Assembly (NCBI GenBank): GCA_012513195.1
Contig: JAAZCR010000230.1
Coordinates: 1 to 10,570 of the forward strand
Direction: 5' to 3'
Origin: Bacilli bacterium
Lineage (GTDB): Bacteria; Bacillota_I; Bacilli_A; Haloplasmatales; Haloplasmataceae
Length of the DNA stretch: 10,570 nt
Position 1 is the stretch's first letter. Each line of letters begins with the position of its first letter. Below the pieces are notes generated by a model. That model saw only the letters and a program-made list of their open reading frames with translations. It did no database searches and had not been told where the DNA came from. Both the position numbers and the translations under genes were made by a program. Below are positions 1-6,979 of the stretch, piece by piece.

Positions 1-1120
1 AATACATTGTCTTATGATTACCCTTATTCAAGATAATTAGTTTTTGATTACTTAAGATTAAACCTATAAAGAAAGTTACCATTAAGATGAAGGGAATAAT
101 CCCCATCTCCATTAAAACCGCAAGATATAAATTATGTGGTGAGGTGAGAGTGGAGAATTCACCACTTTCATTAAAGACAAAAGTGCTATTATTATAACCT
201 ACACCATATAACCAATTCTCATTTATTACAGTCATCATAACCTTCCAAATTTTATCTCTACCACTTAAAGCTTCACTTAAGCGTAATTGTTCCTTGATGA
301 AATTTAAGTGGAAAGTGTAATCCACTAAAACAAATCCTAAAATTAATAAGAAGGAAATAATCAATAAGTTCTTAAACTGCCTATTATAATATGGATAATA
401 AAGAAGAAGTAAAACATAGAAAGAAATAACCATTAAGAGGGCGGTTCTACTACCACTTAATACTAGCCCTCCTAACATGATAGGTATTAAGGCGAGAGTG
501 ATTATTTTAATACTTAAGCGCTTACTTATAATCGCTAAAATAAAGAGGAAGACACAGCCTAAATAAGCATACTCTCCTAAAGCATTGGGATTATCTAATA
601 AAGATTGCGAACGATTATTTAAAAGTAGCGGAAGCTGAAATAATGTTTCCATCTTCGCTAACTTACCGTAAATCGCAACTATATTATAAAAAAGGATTAT
701 CCCTGTAGTAAGTACTAAACCTATAATAAAAGCTTTTGGATTAATATATCGATATAATAGAAGGATGAGGAATAAACTAGGAAAAACAAGCTTTATGAGT
801 TCTCTACTTCTTAATCCCATATCAACATATGTACCATGAAAACTCATGTTGATTTGGTATGAGTTATATACTAAAACGAAGAATAGTAGAGTAAATAAAA
901 TTATTTCTGATAAATATTCTAAAATATTTAGTTTTTTAATATTGATAATTATCCCTACTAAAACAAAATACAGGGCAAGATAATAGAGGGAGAACTGGGT
1001 ATCTCTGAGAGTTATAGTATTAAGATCCCAAATGATAAAATTAACAACTATAAAGATAATGCCGATTATATCTAGATATCGTTCGGTGATGTAATTTAAT
1101 TTGGTTGCTAGCTCCTTCAT
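1..1120 (-). CDS. O-antigen ligase/polymerase (Wzy_C-type), 3' end cut by the window
   Basis: This is a polytopic membrane protein, probably an O-antigen polymerase or ligase acting on undecaprenyl-linked glycan outside the membrane. I translated it by hand: 373 codons run open to the window edge, starting MKELATKLNY. Hydrophobic segments cover most of the length, for example residues 18-32, 43-60, 72-86, 110-124, 130-150, 184-199, 205-222, 227-242, 251-266 and 337-357. Family-like features are LDNPNALGEY at 175-184, SGSRTALLM at 222-230, LSGRDKIW at 285-292 and PHNLYLAVLMEMG at 328-340, where H329 sits in the conserved HNxYL..L.E.G signature. The start is supported by AGGAGA 8 nt upstream, next to the TAG stop of the preceding gene, with 14 nt between the genes. 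It is colinear with residues 1-350 of the gene before it, so the two are paralogs. The missing C-terminus means I cannot tell whether it also carries a fused glycosyltransferase. Polymerase versus ligase cannot be decided from sequence. Confidence 0.88.
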   Translation of the reverse strand, partial: MKELATKLNYITERYLDIIGIIFIVVNFIIWDLNTITLRDTQFSLYYLALYFVLVGIIINIKKLNILEYLSEIILFTLLFFVLVYNSYQINMSFHGTYVDMGLRSRELIKLVFPSLFLILLLYRYINPKAFIIGLVLTTGIILFYNIVAIYGKLAKMETLFQLPLLLNNRSQSLLDNPNALGEYAYLGCVFLFILAIISKRLSIKIITLALIPIMLGGLVLSGSRTALLMVISFYVLLLLYYPYYNRQFKNLLIISFLLILGFVLVDYTFHLNFIKEQLRLSEALSGRDKIWKVMMTVINENWLYGVGYNNSTFVFNESGEFSTLTSPHNLYLAVLMEMGIIPFILMVTFFIGLILSNQKLIILNKGNHKTMY

Positions 1121-1134
1121 GATGTATTTCTCCT

Positions 1135-3486
1135 CTAGTTGTGATACAGAGATTCGTATAGTCTCGTTATCACCCTAATATCGTAGTTTCCCATAATTCG
1201 TCTTCTAGCTTTTTCACCTAATTCTAGTAAATCTTCTTTGGATAATTGAAGTAATCGATAAATGCCCTGGGCGAGTTTTTCGGGATTTTGTTTAGGAACT
1301 ATTATGCCACAGTCCCCAACTATCTCCTTACAATCACCAACATCAGTAGTTACTACGCCACACATACATGCCATCGCTTCCCCTAACACATTAGGGAATC
1401 CTTCTCCTAAAGAAGATAAAACAAAGATATCGCTTAGTGACATAATCCGATTTACATCATTTCTTATCCCTAATAGTATAACATAATTTTCCAAACCATG
1501 TTGCTTAATCAAAGAAATTAATGCTTGATTTTCAGAAGTCATGTTCATACCACATAATAAGAGTTTAAAGTTTATTACGTGGTATTCATTTATTAGAATA
1601 CTAATCGCTTTAAAAAGGGTTGGATGATCCTTTTGCACATCCCAACGAGCGACATTAGTGATAATTATCTCATCTCGTAATCCTAATTCTTTTCTTAACT
1701 CTTGATTACTAATTTCATCATAATTGTATCTGTCTAATTCAAAACCATTGTAAATGGTTTTGAATTTTTCTTTTTTATACCCTAATTCAACATGAACATC
1801 AGTACTAGAATCGGAATTACTTAAGATATAAGTTGTAAACCTTGATAATTTCGCACATAAGCGGGCAATTTTCACCGTTAAGGTCTTATTATTACCCTCT
1901 TCCACATTACTTTGCCTAATACCCCAGATAATTATCTTAATTCCCATTAACTTACCAATGATTAAGCCAAACAAATTCGCATGATAAAGCCATGTTTGAA
2001 GCACATCTGTATCTTTTAGTGCTTTGATTAAGTTAAAAGTAGCTTTAGGTAAGTACCAAGGCTTCTTTAAATTAAGGGTGCTAACCTTAATTCCAAGCGC
2101 CTTTATCTTCGTACCATAATAACCTTCATCTCCCATGGAGATAACTTGTAAATCATACTTATCATAATTAGCATATTTTAAAATCTTATAAAGCATACTT
2201 TCAGCGCCACCATTACCCAAGCCTGTGATTAAGTGAGTTACTTTAAATCTTGTCTTTGCTTCTTCTTTAGCCTTTATTAATGTTACTTGATTTAATCCTA
2301 ATAAGACAAACATGAAAGTGTTAATGGCGCCAATCTTTAAGAAAGAAAATTCAAAAAACTGACCAATAAAGAATGCTATATAAAAACCATTAAACATGAG
2401 TAAGGTATGATAATGAGAAGTTATTTTCTTCATTAACCGGTAATTACTAACCACTAACATTATCATCCAACTTATAAGGATAATGAATGCCAAGATTCCC
2501 ATTTCCCATAATAACCCTAAATACATATTATGAGTACTCGTGATTTGGGTCGAATAATAATCATGTAAATAGACACCGCTACTACAGAAACCAATCCCAA
2601 AAAAGAAGTTTTCTCTAATCGAGTTAAGAATAAAACCCCAGATATCCATTCTTCCTGTTAATCCTTGATTTAACCTTAAGAAATTGATCATAAATTCGGT
2701 TTTGATAATAAAAGCTAAGACAAGAGCACTTATGATGGTAATATTAATAATATTGAAGATTCTTATTAAGAACTTATCAAGATGTTTAAAGTGTAGTAGT
2801 AAATATAAATATAAGATACCTACCATCATAATACTGTTTCTACTTAAAGATACTAGTAATCCTAATCCAATAATCCCATACCAGATAAAATATAATAAGC
2901 GTTTCTTTAAGTTTTTAGTATTAAGTACATAAAAAGTAATTATAAAGAAGGCAATAAACCCATATTCTCCTAAGGCATTAGGATTATCTAAGATTGAGGC
3001 ATAGCGGTAATTATCAGTTAAGACATTGGGAATAATCCCAAAGAAATAATCGAACTTAAAAAGGGCACCAATTATCCCTAATAGATGGTAGATTAGGAAT
3101 AACCCTAATAATATTTTGAAACTGTACTTTAGCGTATATTCAGCAGTTAAGCGATATAATAAAGTTATTAGAAGAAAGACGGGGATAATCGTCCATACAA
3201 ACTCAATACTTCTTCTACCAAGATGAATGAACATGGAATTAAATGATAAGACAAGCATGATAAGTATTAACGGAAAAATAGCTCTAATAAAACTACCTAA
3301 ATTAAGTTTCTTATAGTTTATAATTAAAACAACAACTATTATCCAACTGAAGATATCATAGAGGATAAAAGTAATACGATTTAGTGGTTCATAATTAACA
3401 TCAAAAAAACTGAAAGTAAAAAGAAGATAAATAATAGATACAATTAATAAGAGCTCTGAACTTATTTTACTTATTGTCGCCTTCAT
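1135..3486 (-). CDS. Fusion protein: O-antigen ligase/polymerase (N-term) + GT4 glycosyltransferase (C-term)
   Basis: The 783-residue protein has two parts. Residues 1-404 form a polytopic membrane domain of about 12 hydrophobic segments with Wzy_C features: LDNPNALGEY at 166-175, SLSRNS at 213-218, LTGRMDIW at 276-283, and H319 in THNMYLGLLWEMG. Such proteins usually polymerise or ligate lipid-linked glycan outside the membrane. Residues 413-783 form a complete GT-B glycosyltransferase of family GT4. This part has the GLGNGGAE donor-side loop at 422-429, IYNG at 578-581, ARWDVQKDH with R614 and K619, and the E-x7-E motif with E695 and E703. The linker (405-412) is short and charged. No in-frame ATG, GTG or TTG lies between M392 and the start of the GT motif, and M392 has no ribosome binding site, so the halves appear to be made as one chain. 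With an even number of membrane spans the GT would sit in the cytoplasm. GAGG 8 nt upstream supports the ATG, which overlaps the flippase gene by 20 nt. The sugar donor is unknown. Confidence 0.93.
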   Translation of the reverse strand: MKATISKISSELLLIVSIIYLLFTFSFFDVNYEPLNRITFILYDIFSWIIVVVLIINYKKLNLGSFIRAIFPLILIMLVLSFNSMFIHLGRRSIEFVWTIIPVFLLITLLYRLTAEYTLKYSFKILLGLFLIYHLLGIIGALFKFDYFFGIIPNVLTDNYRYASILDNPNALGEYGFIAFFIITFYVLNTKNLKKRLLYFIWYGIIGLGLLVSLSRNSIMMVGILYLYLLLHFKHLDKFLIRIFNIINITIISALVLAFIIKTEFMINFLRLNQGLTGRMDIWGFILNSIRENFFFGIGFCSSGVYLHDYYSTQITSTHNMYLGLLWEMGILAFIILISWMIMLVVSNYRLMKKITSHYHTLLMFNGFYIAFFIGQFFEFSFLKIGAINTFMFVLLGLNQVTLIKAKEEAKTRFKVTHLITGLGNGGAESMLYKILKYANYDKYDLQVISMGDEGYYGTKIKALGIKVSTLNLKKPWYLPKATFNLIKALKDTDVLQTWLYHANLFGLIIGKLMGIKIIIWGIRQSNVEEGNNKTLTVKIARLCAKLSRFTTYILSNSDSSTDVHVELGYKKEKFKTIYNGFELDRYNYDEISNQELRKELGLRDEIIITNVARWDVQKDHPTLFKAISILINEYHVINFKLLLCGMNMTSENQALISLIKQHGLENYVILLGIRNDVNRIMSLSDIFVLSSLGEGFPNVLGEAMACMCGVVTTDVGDCKEIVGDCGIIVPKQNPEKLAQGIYRLLQLSKEDLLELGEKARRRIMGNYDIRVITRLYESLYHN

Positions 3487-5038
3487 AATTTTTACCTCTT
3501 TTTAAGAACTGATAGATAAATTGCGAGAAAGGATGGACTTTTAGAAGTAAAAGAATTATAAGATATAATAATCCAAAAACGAAAACATATAAAGCTAAAT
3601 AAATAACCAATAGTATTGTCTTATCTGGTAAAATTAAATATTGGTTAATTGAGATAAGAAGAATATATAGTACAGCATTAACAACAATAATCTTAATCAC
3701 ATCAGAAAAATAGCGATTAAATTTAATGTATCTATATTTAATAATAAAAATGATAAAGATGATTAAACTGATTATTTCTGATAAAGATAAACTAAGCGCA
3801 ATCCCATAGACACCCATGTAGTGTTTTAAGATGATGCTAAGGATGATGTTCATTAAAGAACCAATAATCGTTATATATAGTGGTAGTTTAGTATTCTTAT
3901 AGGCATAGGAAACCCTTACGAAATAATCTTTAAGCGAAAAGGCTACAACTCCAAAAGTGTAAAAGTAAAGAACTTTACCAGTAATGAGCGTGTCATTAGG
4001 AGTGAATTCTCCTCTTTCAAAAATAATCTTGATAATTGGTTCACTAAATCCTAACATAATAACTGATATCGGTAAAAGAATTAATGTTAGAATATTTGTA
4101 GTTCTTCCTATTAATTGAATAAAAGTATCATCTTCACCCTTACTCTTATATCCTAACATTTTTGGATATATAACAGTAAGGATGGAAAGAGTGATGATGT
4201 TATAGACTAAATTACGGACCATTAATCCATAATTTAACGCAGCGACACTGCCATCAGCTAAGTTAGAGGCGATGATTTTATTAACTAGTTCATTAACTTG
4301 GATTATGCCAAAACTGATTAAAGTTGGTAGAAATAGAATAAAGATGTTCTTTAAGTATTGGTCCTTAAAATCAAGAATGAAGTGATAACGATATCCTTTA
4401 CTAATTAGAATTAAATCCACCACTAATAATTGTAAAAGGTATGCTAGTAAAATAGCGATGGTTAATCCTTCGATTCCAAACCTATCCGCAAATAGATACA
4501 AATAGATTAATTGGCTAATATTAAAGAATAAATCGATGACTTGGACACTTATATACTTGTCATAAACTCTTAATACACTGGCTTTAATCTGATAAACTGG
4601 AATTATAACCATTGTAGGTAGTAGAATCTTTGTTAGAGTTACTGTTAAACTAAACTTATTAGGTTCAGTAAAGCCAGGTGCAACTACTCTTACGATCCCC
4701 TTAGTAAAAATAAAAGATAAGAGAAATAAACTTATGGAAATAATTAATATGATATTAACCATCTTATTGATAAAAGTATACTGTGATTTTAAATCAGGAT
4801 AATGTTCCTTGTAAGTAGAAAACTCAGCCATGAATAGGTTTTGTAAAGCTACACCAACACTAGTAAAAATTAAAGTAGGAATGACAAGTGCTACATAAAA
4901 AGCGTCCGTGCTACTTCCTACCCCAAACTCCTTCGCTATTCCTACTTCTCTTAACATCCCTAGTAATTTACTAAATAGTGAAATAATCGTTATTATTGAT
5001 ATTACCTGCGGAAGATTTAATTTCTTTGGTTTATCCAA
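3467..5038 (-). CDS. MurJ/MviN-family lipid-linked oligosaccharide flippase (probable Wzx role)
   Basis: This 523-residue polytopic protein of the MOP superfamily is close in length to E. coli MurJ (about 511), with roughly 14 hydrophobic segments. MurJ-type features include LGMLREVGIAKEFGVG at residues 26-41 followed by STDAFYVALVIPTL (R30 and D45 in the usual charged positions), LADGSVAALNYG at 260-271, FERGEFTPNDT at 340-350 and GVYGIALSLSLSE at 409-421. MurJ itself flips lipid II. The position between transferases and polymerases argues that this copy moves the locus's own undecaprenyl-linked repeat unit, as Wzx does elsewhere; this is an inference. The start codon is TTG. A TAG stop lies four codons upstream in frame, and the next ATG (residue 28) would remove the first membrane helix. 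An AGG 8 nt before the TTG supports it. It is preceded by the only long spacer (60 nt) in the window, and its 3' end overlaps the next gene by 20 nt. It could instead be the cell's housekeeping MurJ, but the context makes that less likely. Confidence 0.92.
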   Translation of the reverse strand: MDKPKKLNLPQVISIITIISLFSKLLGMLREVGIAKEFGVGSSTDAFYVALVIPTLIFTSVGVALQNLFMAEFSTYKEHYPDLKSQYTFINKMVNIILIISISLFLLSFIFTKGIVRVVAPGFTEPNKFSLTVTLTKILLPTMVIIPVYQIKASVLRVYDKYISVQVIDLFFNISQLIYLYLFADRFGIEGLTIAILLAYLLQLLVVDLILISKGYRYHFILDFKDQYLKNIFILFLPTLISFGIIQVNELVNKIIASNLADGSVAALNYGLMVRNLVYNIITLSILTVIYPKMLGYKSKGEDDTFIQLIGRTTNILTLILLPISVIMLGFSEPIIKIIFERGEFTPNDTLITGKVLYFYTFGVVAFSLKDYFVRVSYAYKNTKLPLYITIIGSLMNIILSIILKHYMGVYGIALSLSLSEIISLIIFIIFIIKYRYIKFNRYFSDVIKIIVVNAVLYILLISINQYLILPDKTILLVIYLALYVFVFGLLYLIILLLLKVHPFSQFIYQFLKRGKNYEGDNK

Positions 5039-5043
5039 GTTAA

Positions 5044-5053
5044 TCGCCTACTT
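5044..5053 (-). promoter_or_regulatory. Ribosome binding site deciding the TTG start of the flippase
   Basis: Read on the minus strand the segment is AGTAGGCGAT, a partial match to the extended Shine-Dalgarno consensus AGGAGGTGAT. Its AGG lies 8 nt before the TTG at 5038, the same spacing as at the other genes here. The AGG overlaps the TAG of a two-codon ATG-AAG-TAG sequence (5056-5048) that is in frame with the flippase. That ATG has no purine-rich site before it. Confidence 0.55.
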
Positions 5054-5061
5054 CATTTATG

Positions 5062-5084
5062 TTTATCATATTTTATCATATTTT
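5062..5084 (-). repeat. Perfect 10-bp tandem repeat in the spacer before the flippase gene
   Basis: On the plus strand TTATCATATT occurs twice back to back (5063-5082), and the 10-bp periodicity extends one base left and two bases right. On the coding strand it reads AATATGATAA twice, so TATGAT, one mismatch from a TATAAT -10 box, occurs twice one helical turn apart. No convincing -35 hexamer sits 16-18 bp upstream of either copy. The repeat is certain. A role as internal promoter or regulator site is only a possibility, raised because this is the sole spacer of any length in the operon. Confidence 0.75.
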
Positions 5085-5094
5085 TGCTTATCGT

Positions 5095-5108
5095 AAAATC
5101 ATGATTTT
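5095..5108. repeat. 14-bp perfect palindrome over the stop codon of the FemAB-like gene
   Basis: AAAATCATGATTTT is self-complementary and spans the TGA stop of the FemAB-like gene, about 10 bp upstream (in transcription) of the 10-bp tandem repeat. It has no loop, so it would act as a double-stranded site if it acts at all, not as a terminator hairpin. In DNA this AT-rich, about one such palindrome per window is expected by chance, so function is doubtful. Confidence 0.3.
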
Positions 5109-6097
5109 GGTCGAATTAAACTCATATTTAAGTATTCGACTAACTTACTAAAAATAACACGATAATTCTTAGTCAAGGTGACAAACTCGCCACCAAAACC
5201 TTTCTTAAACTTATATACACCATAACTTGGGTCGTTTTCCTTAACTTCTTTACCTACTACGCCACCTAAATCATAGGTGCTAAAGCCTTCATTTTGAAGT
5301 TCCTTAATAATTTCATAATGCAAGTATTGGCCCATGGGTGGAAGTCCTGTGGGATGACTAATACTTGCACCATAGAGGTAACGTGCAGTTTTATTAATAC
5401 ATCCGATTACTGCCATATTATAAACTGTCCCGTTATATGTTGTATAAGCAATGAAACCTCTATTATTTTCTAAAAGGTTTTTGATAACTTGTCTTAAGAA
5501 GATTGTATTGATGGATTCAATTTGTTTACGGTTAATCATCGCTTCATAATACTCGATGAAGCGTTCAATATCACTTTCTTCCGTACTAAACCTAACCATA
5601 ACCCCTTCTTTTTCGGCTTTACGTATACAATTACGGAAAGTCTTACTGAAGTTACTAAATAAAGTATCTAAGGTTTGAGTTAAATCAAGGATAAAGGTGT
5701 GATTATTTCCTAGATTAAGAAGCCTGGGATAATCTATATCGTATTGATTTAAGAGGTTAATATCAGTAAAGAGATGCTTATGGTTCTTTAAGTGCTTAAT
5801 TAATTCATTAAGAAAAGGTTGAACCTCTTTATCATCAACCGATATAGGACCATAATTAACAACTGACACAAAGCGGTTAATTAATGGCACTCTTTTCTTT
5901 TGAATAAGGGCACCTGTAGAAATATCTAAGTTGTCCTCGTTTATTTTCACAAAGATTTCATAATCCCAATTAAGGATTTTAAGGGCTTCATAATAATCCC
6001 GTGTTTGATAAATACTCGCATTACCTACTTTCATTAGAAAGCGATCCCATAAATAATATTCCGTCTGTTTAAGTAATCTATAATTTACTTGCGCCAT
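5099..6097 (-). CDS. FemAB-like / GNAT-fold acyl- or aminoacyl-transferase
   Basis: This soluble protein of 332 residues belongs to the FemAB/BioF2-like double-GNAT group. Classical FemA/B/X enzymes use aminoacyl-tRNA to add amino acids to lipid II. Relatives in polysaccharide loci are poorly defined and may acylate sugars. Visible features are an N-terminal SIYQTRDYYEALKILNW segment (28-44), SKTFRNCIRKAEKEGVMVRF at 151-170 (the K/R-rich element preceding a second GNAT unit), YLYGASI at 240-246, TYDLGGV at 274-280 and the C-terminal signature YGVYKFKKGFGGEFV at 292-306. No signal peptide or membrane segment is seen, so it should be cytoplasmic. I chose the ATG at 6097, giving MAQVNYRLLK, because AAGGAGG lies 8 nt upstream. 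An upstream in-frame start at 6127 would add ten residues encoded over that ribosome binding site. The gene overlaps the end of the deacetylase gene by 13 nt, implying translational coupling. Lipid II bridge synthesis is the alternative to modification of the locus's glycan. Confidence 0.85.
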   Translation of the reverse strand: MAQVNYRLLKQTEYYLWDRFLMKVGNASIYQTRDYYEALKILNWDYEIFVKINEDNLDISTGALIQKKRVPLINRFVSVVNYGPISVDDKEVQPFLNELIKHLKNHKHLFTDINLLNQYDIDYPRLLNLGNNHTFILDLTQTLDTLFSNFSKTFRNCIRKAEKEGVMVRFSTEESDIERFIEYYEAMINRKQIESINTIFLRQVIKNLLENNRGFIAYTTYNGTVYNMAVIGCINKTARYLYGASISHPTGLPPMGQYLHYEIIKELQNEGFSTYDLGGVVGKEVKENDPSYGVYKFKKGFGGEFVTLTKNYRVIFSKLVEYLNMSLIRPKS

Positions 6098-6975
6098 TTT
6101 AATAACCTCCTTAGGGCTTGATACCAAAGACTTTTTCTAATAAAGCGATGGATCCCCCAGAGTTTAAGTTTAAACATAAATAAGTTATCAGTTCTTGAAA
6201 TTGCTTCGCGTTCAATTAGATAAGGATTGTGATTAAATAATGGGACAATACGACCATTAGCGGTTATTACCGCATTTTCATAATGTTCTTGAACAATTCT
6301 TATTATTTCTTCATTATATAAACCAGCTGGATAAGCGAAAGATTTAACTTCAATATTTAATTCTTGTTCAATTTTCTTTTTACTCTCAACAATTTCTTGA
6401 ACTAATACTTCTATATCATTAATTTCGGTTAGGAATTGATGATTAAGCGTATGCGCACCAAAGGTGATGTGATTCTTGTTCATTTCCCTAACCTCATCCC
6501 ATGTTAGAGGTTTATTATTAGTAAAATCATCATCTTTATCTATTGGTAGTGAATTATTACTATTGATAAAATTAGTGACCAGGTAAATGGTCGCTTTCAT
6601 CTCCCGTTCTAATAAAAGAGGGTATGCGTATAAATAATTATCCTCATACCCATCATCAAAGGTGATTGCGACAAATTTACCCTTTTTTTTATTATTGATT
6701 ATATCAAGATATTCATCCATAGTAATAACTTGATAGTTTTTCCGTATCAGGTAATCTAATTGTCTTTGAAAAGCATTAATACTTACCTTCATACTATCGA
6801 TATCCAATCCACTACCCTTATGGGTAGTGTAACGGATACGATTGTCACGTGTATGATTATTTACACGATGATACATTAAGACAGGGATGTATTTATGTTT
6901 AAAGAGAAGATAATGAATTAAATTAGCTAGTATAAAAATAAGTATTAATGCTAAGATGATATAAATAACAGTCAT
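6085..6975 (-). CDS. Membrane-anchored polysaccharide deacetylase (CE4/NodB domain)
   Basis: Predicted metal-dependent N- or O-deacetylase of 296 residues. Residues 3-24 form one hydrophobic segment without a cleavage site, followed by VLMYHRV (32-38), typical of the YadE/PgaB-like branch. The NodB core shows TFDDG at 105-109 (D107 likely catalytic base, D108 metal ligand), the metal-binding H175-x3-H179 in GAHTLNH, and FAYPAGLYN at 213-221. The last 33 residues (264-296) carry ten Lys/Arg, three Trp and no acidic residue, ending in LLKWRK, which looks like an amphipathic membrane- or polyanion-binding tail. The ATG lies 4 nt after the stop of the preceding glycosyltransferase, with a weak site (AAGTGAT) inside that gene's end. 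The likely substrate is an N-acetylated sugar of the locus's glycan, either lipid-linked or polymerised. Peptidoglycan is an alternative. A run of eight T on the plus strand (6683-6690) encodes the NNKKKGK stretch just before TFDDG; the reading frame is intact. Confidence 0.92.
   Translation of the reverse strand: MTVIYIILALILIFILANLIHYLLFKHKYIPVLMYHRVNNHTRDNRIRYTTHKGSGLDIDSMKVSINAFQRQLDYLIRKNYQVITMDEYLDIINNKKKGKFVAITFDDGYEDNYLYAYPLLLEREMKATIYLVTNFINSNNSLPIDKDDDFTNNKPLTWDEVREMNKNHITFGAHTLNHQFLTEINDIEVLVQEIVESKKKIEQELNIEVKSFAYPAGLYNEEIIRIVQEHYENAVITANGRIVPLFNHNPYLIEREAISRTDNLFMFKLKLWGIHRFIRKSLWYQALRRLLKWRK
6106..6112 (-). promoter_or_regulatory. Strong ribosome binding site for the FemAB-like gene
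   Basis: The minus strand reads AAGGAGG, followed by 8 nt and the ATG at 6097. It lies inside the last codons of the deacetylase gene. This placement fixes the start and rules out the longer reading from 6127, which would translate through it. Confidence 0.85.
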
Positions 6976-6979
6976 GGTA

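Noticed and set aside
1262..1486. Plus-strand open frame of 74 codons
   Set aside because: Antisense to the conserved E-x7-E region of the GT4 half of the fusion. No ribosome binding site and a low-complexity, Ser/Pro/Thr-rich translation.
2281..2340. Internal ATG at residue 392 of the fusion as a separate start for the GT domain
   Set aside because: No Shine-Dalgarno sequence precedes it and it lies inside the last predicted membrane helix, so a product starting there would carry part of that helix.
2684..2932. Plus-strand open frame of 82 codons
   Set aside because: Antisense to the membrane domain of the polymerase. Its Ile/Lys-rich content is what the reverse complement of such DNA gives by chance.
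4908..5096. Plus-strand open frame of 62 codons across the flippase start and spacer
   Set aside because: Mostly antisense to the conserved N-terminus of the flippase, with no family resemblance or ribosome binding site.
6098..6127. Ten-residue N-terminal extension of the FemAB-like protein
   Set aside because: It would be translated through the AAGGAGG site at 6106-6112, which is ideally placed for the ATG at 6097, and the added residues match nothing in the family.
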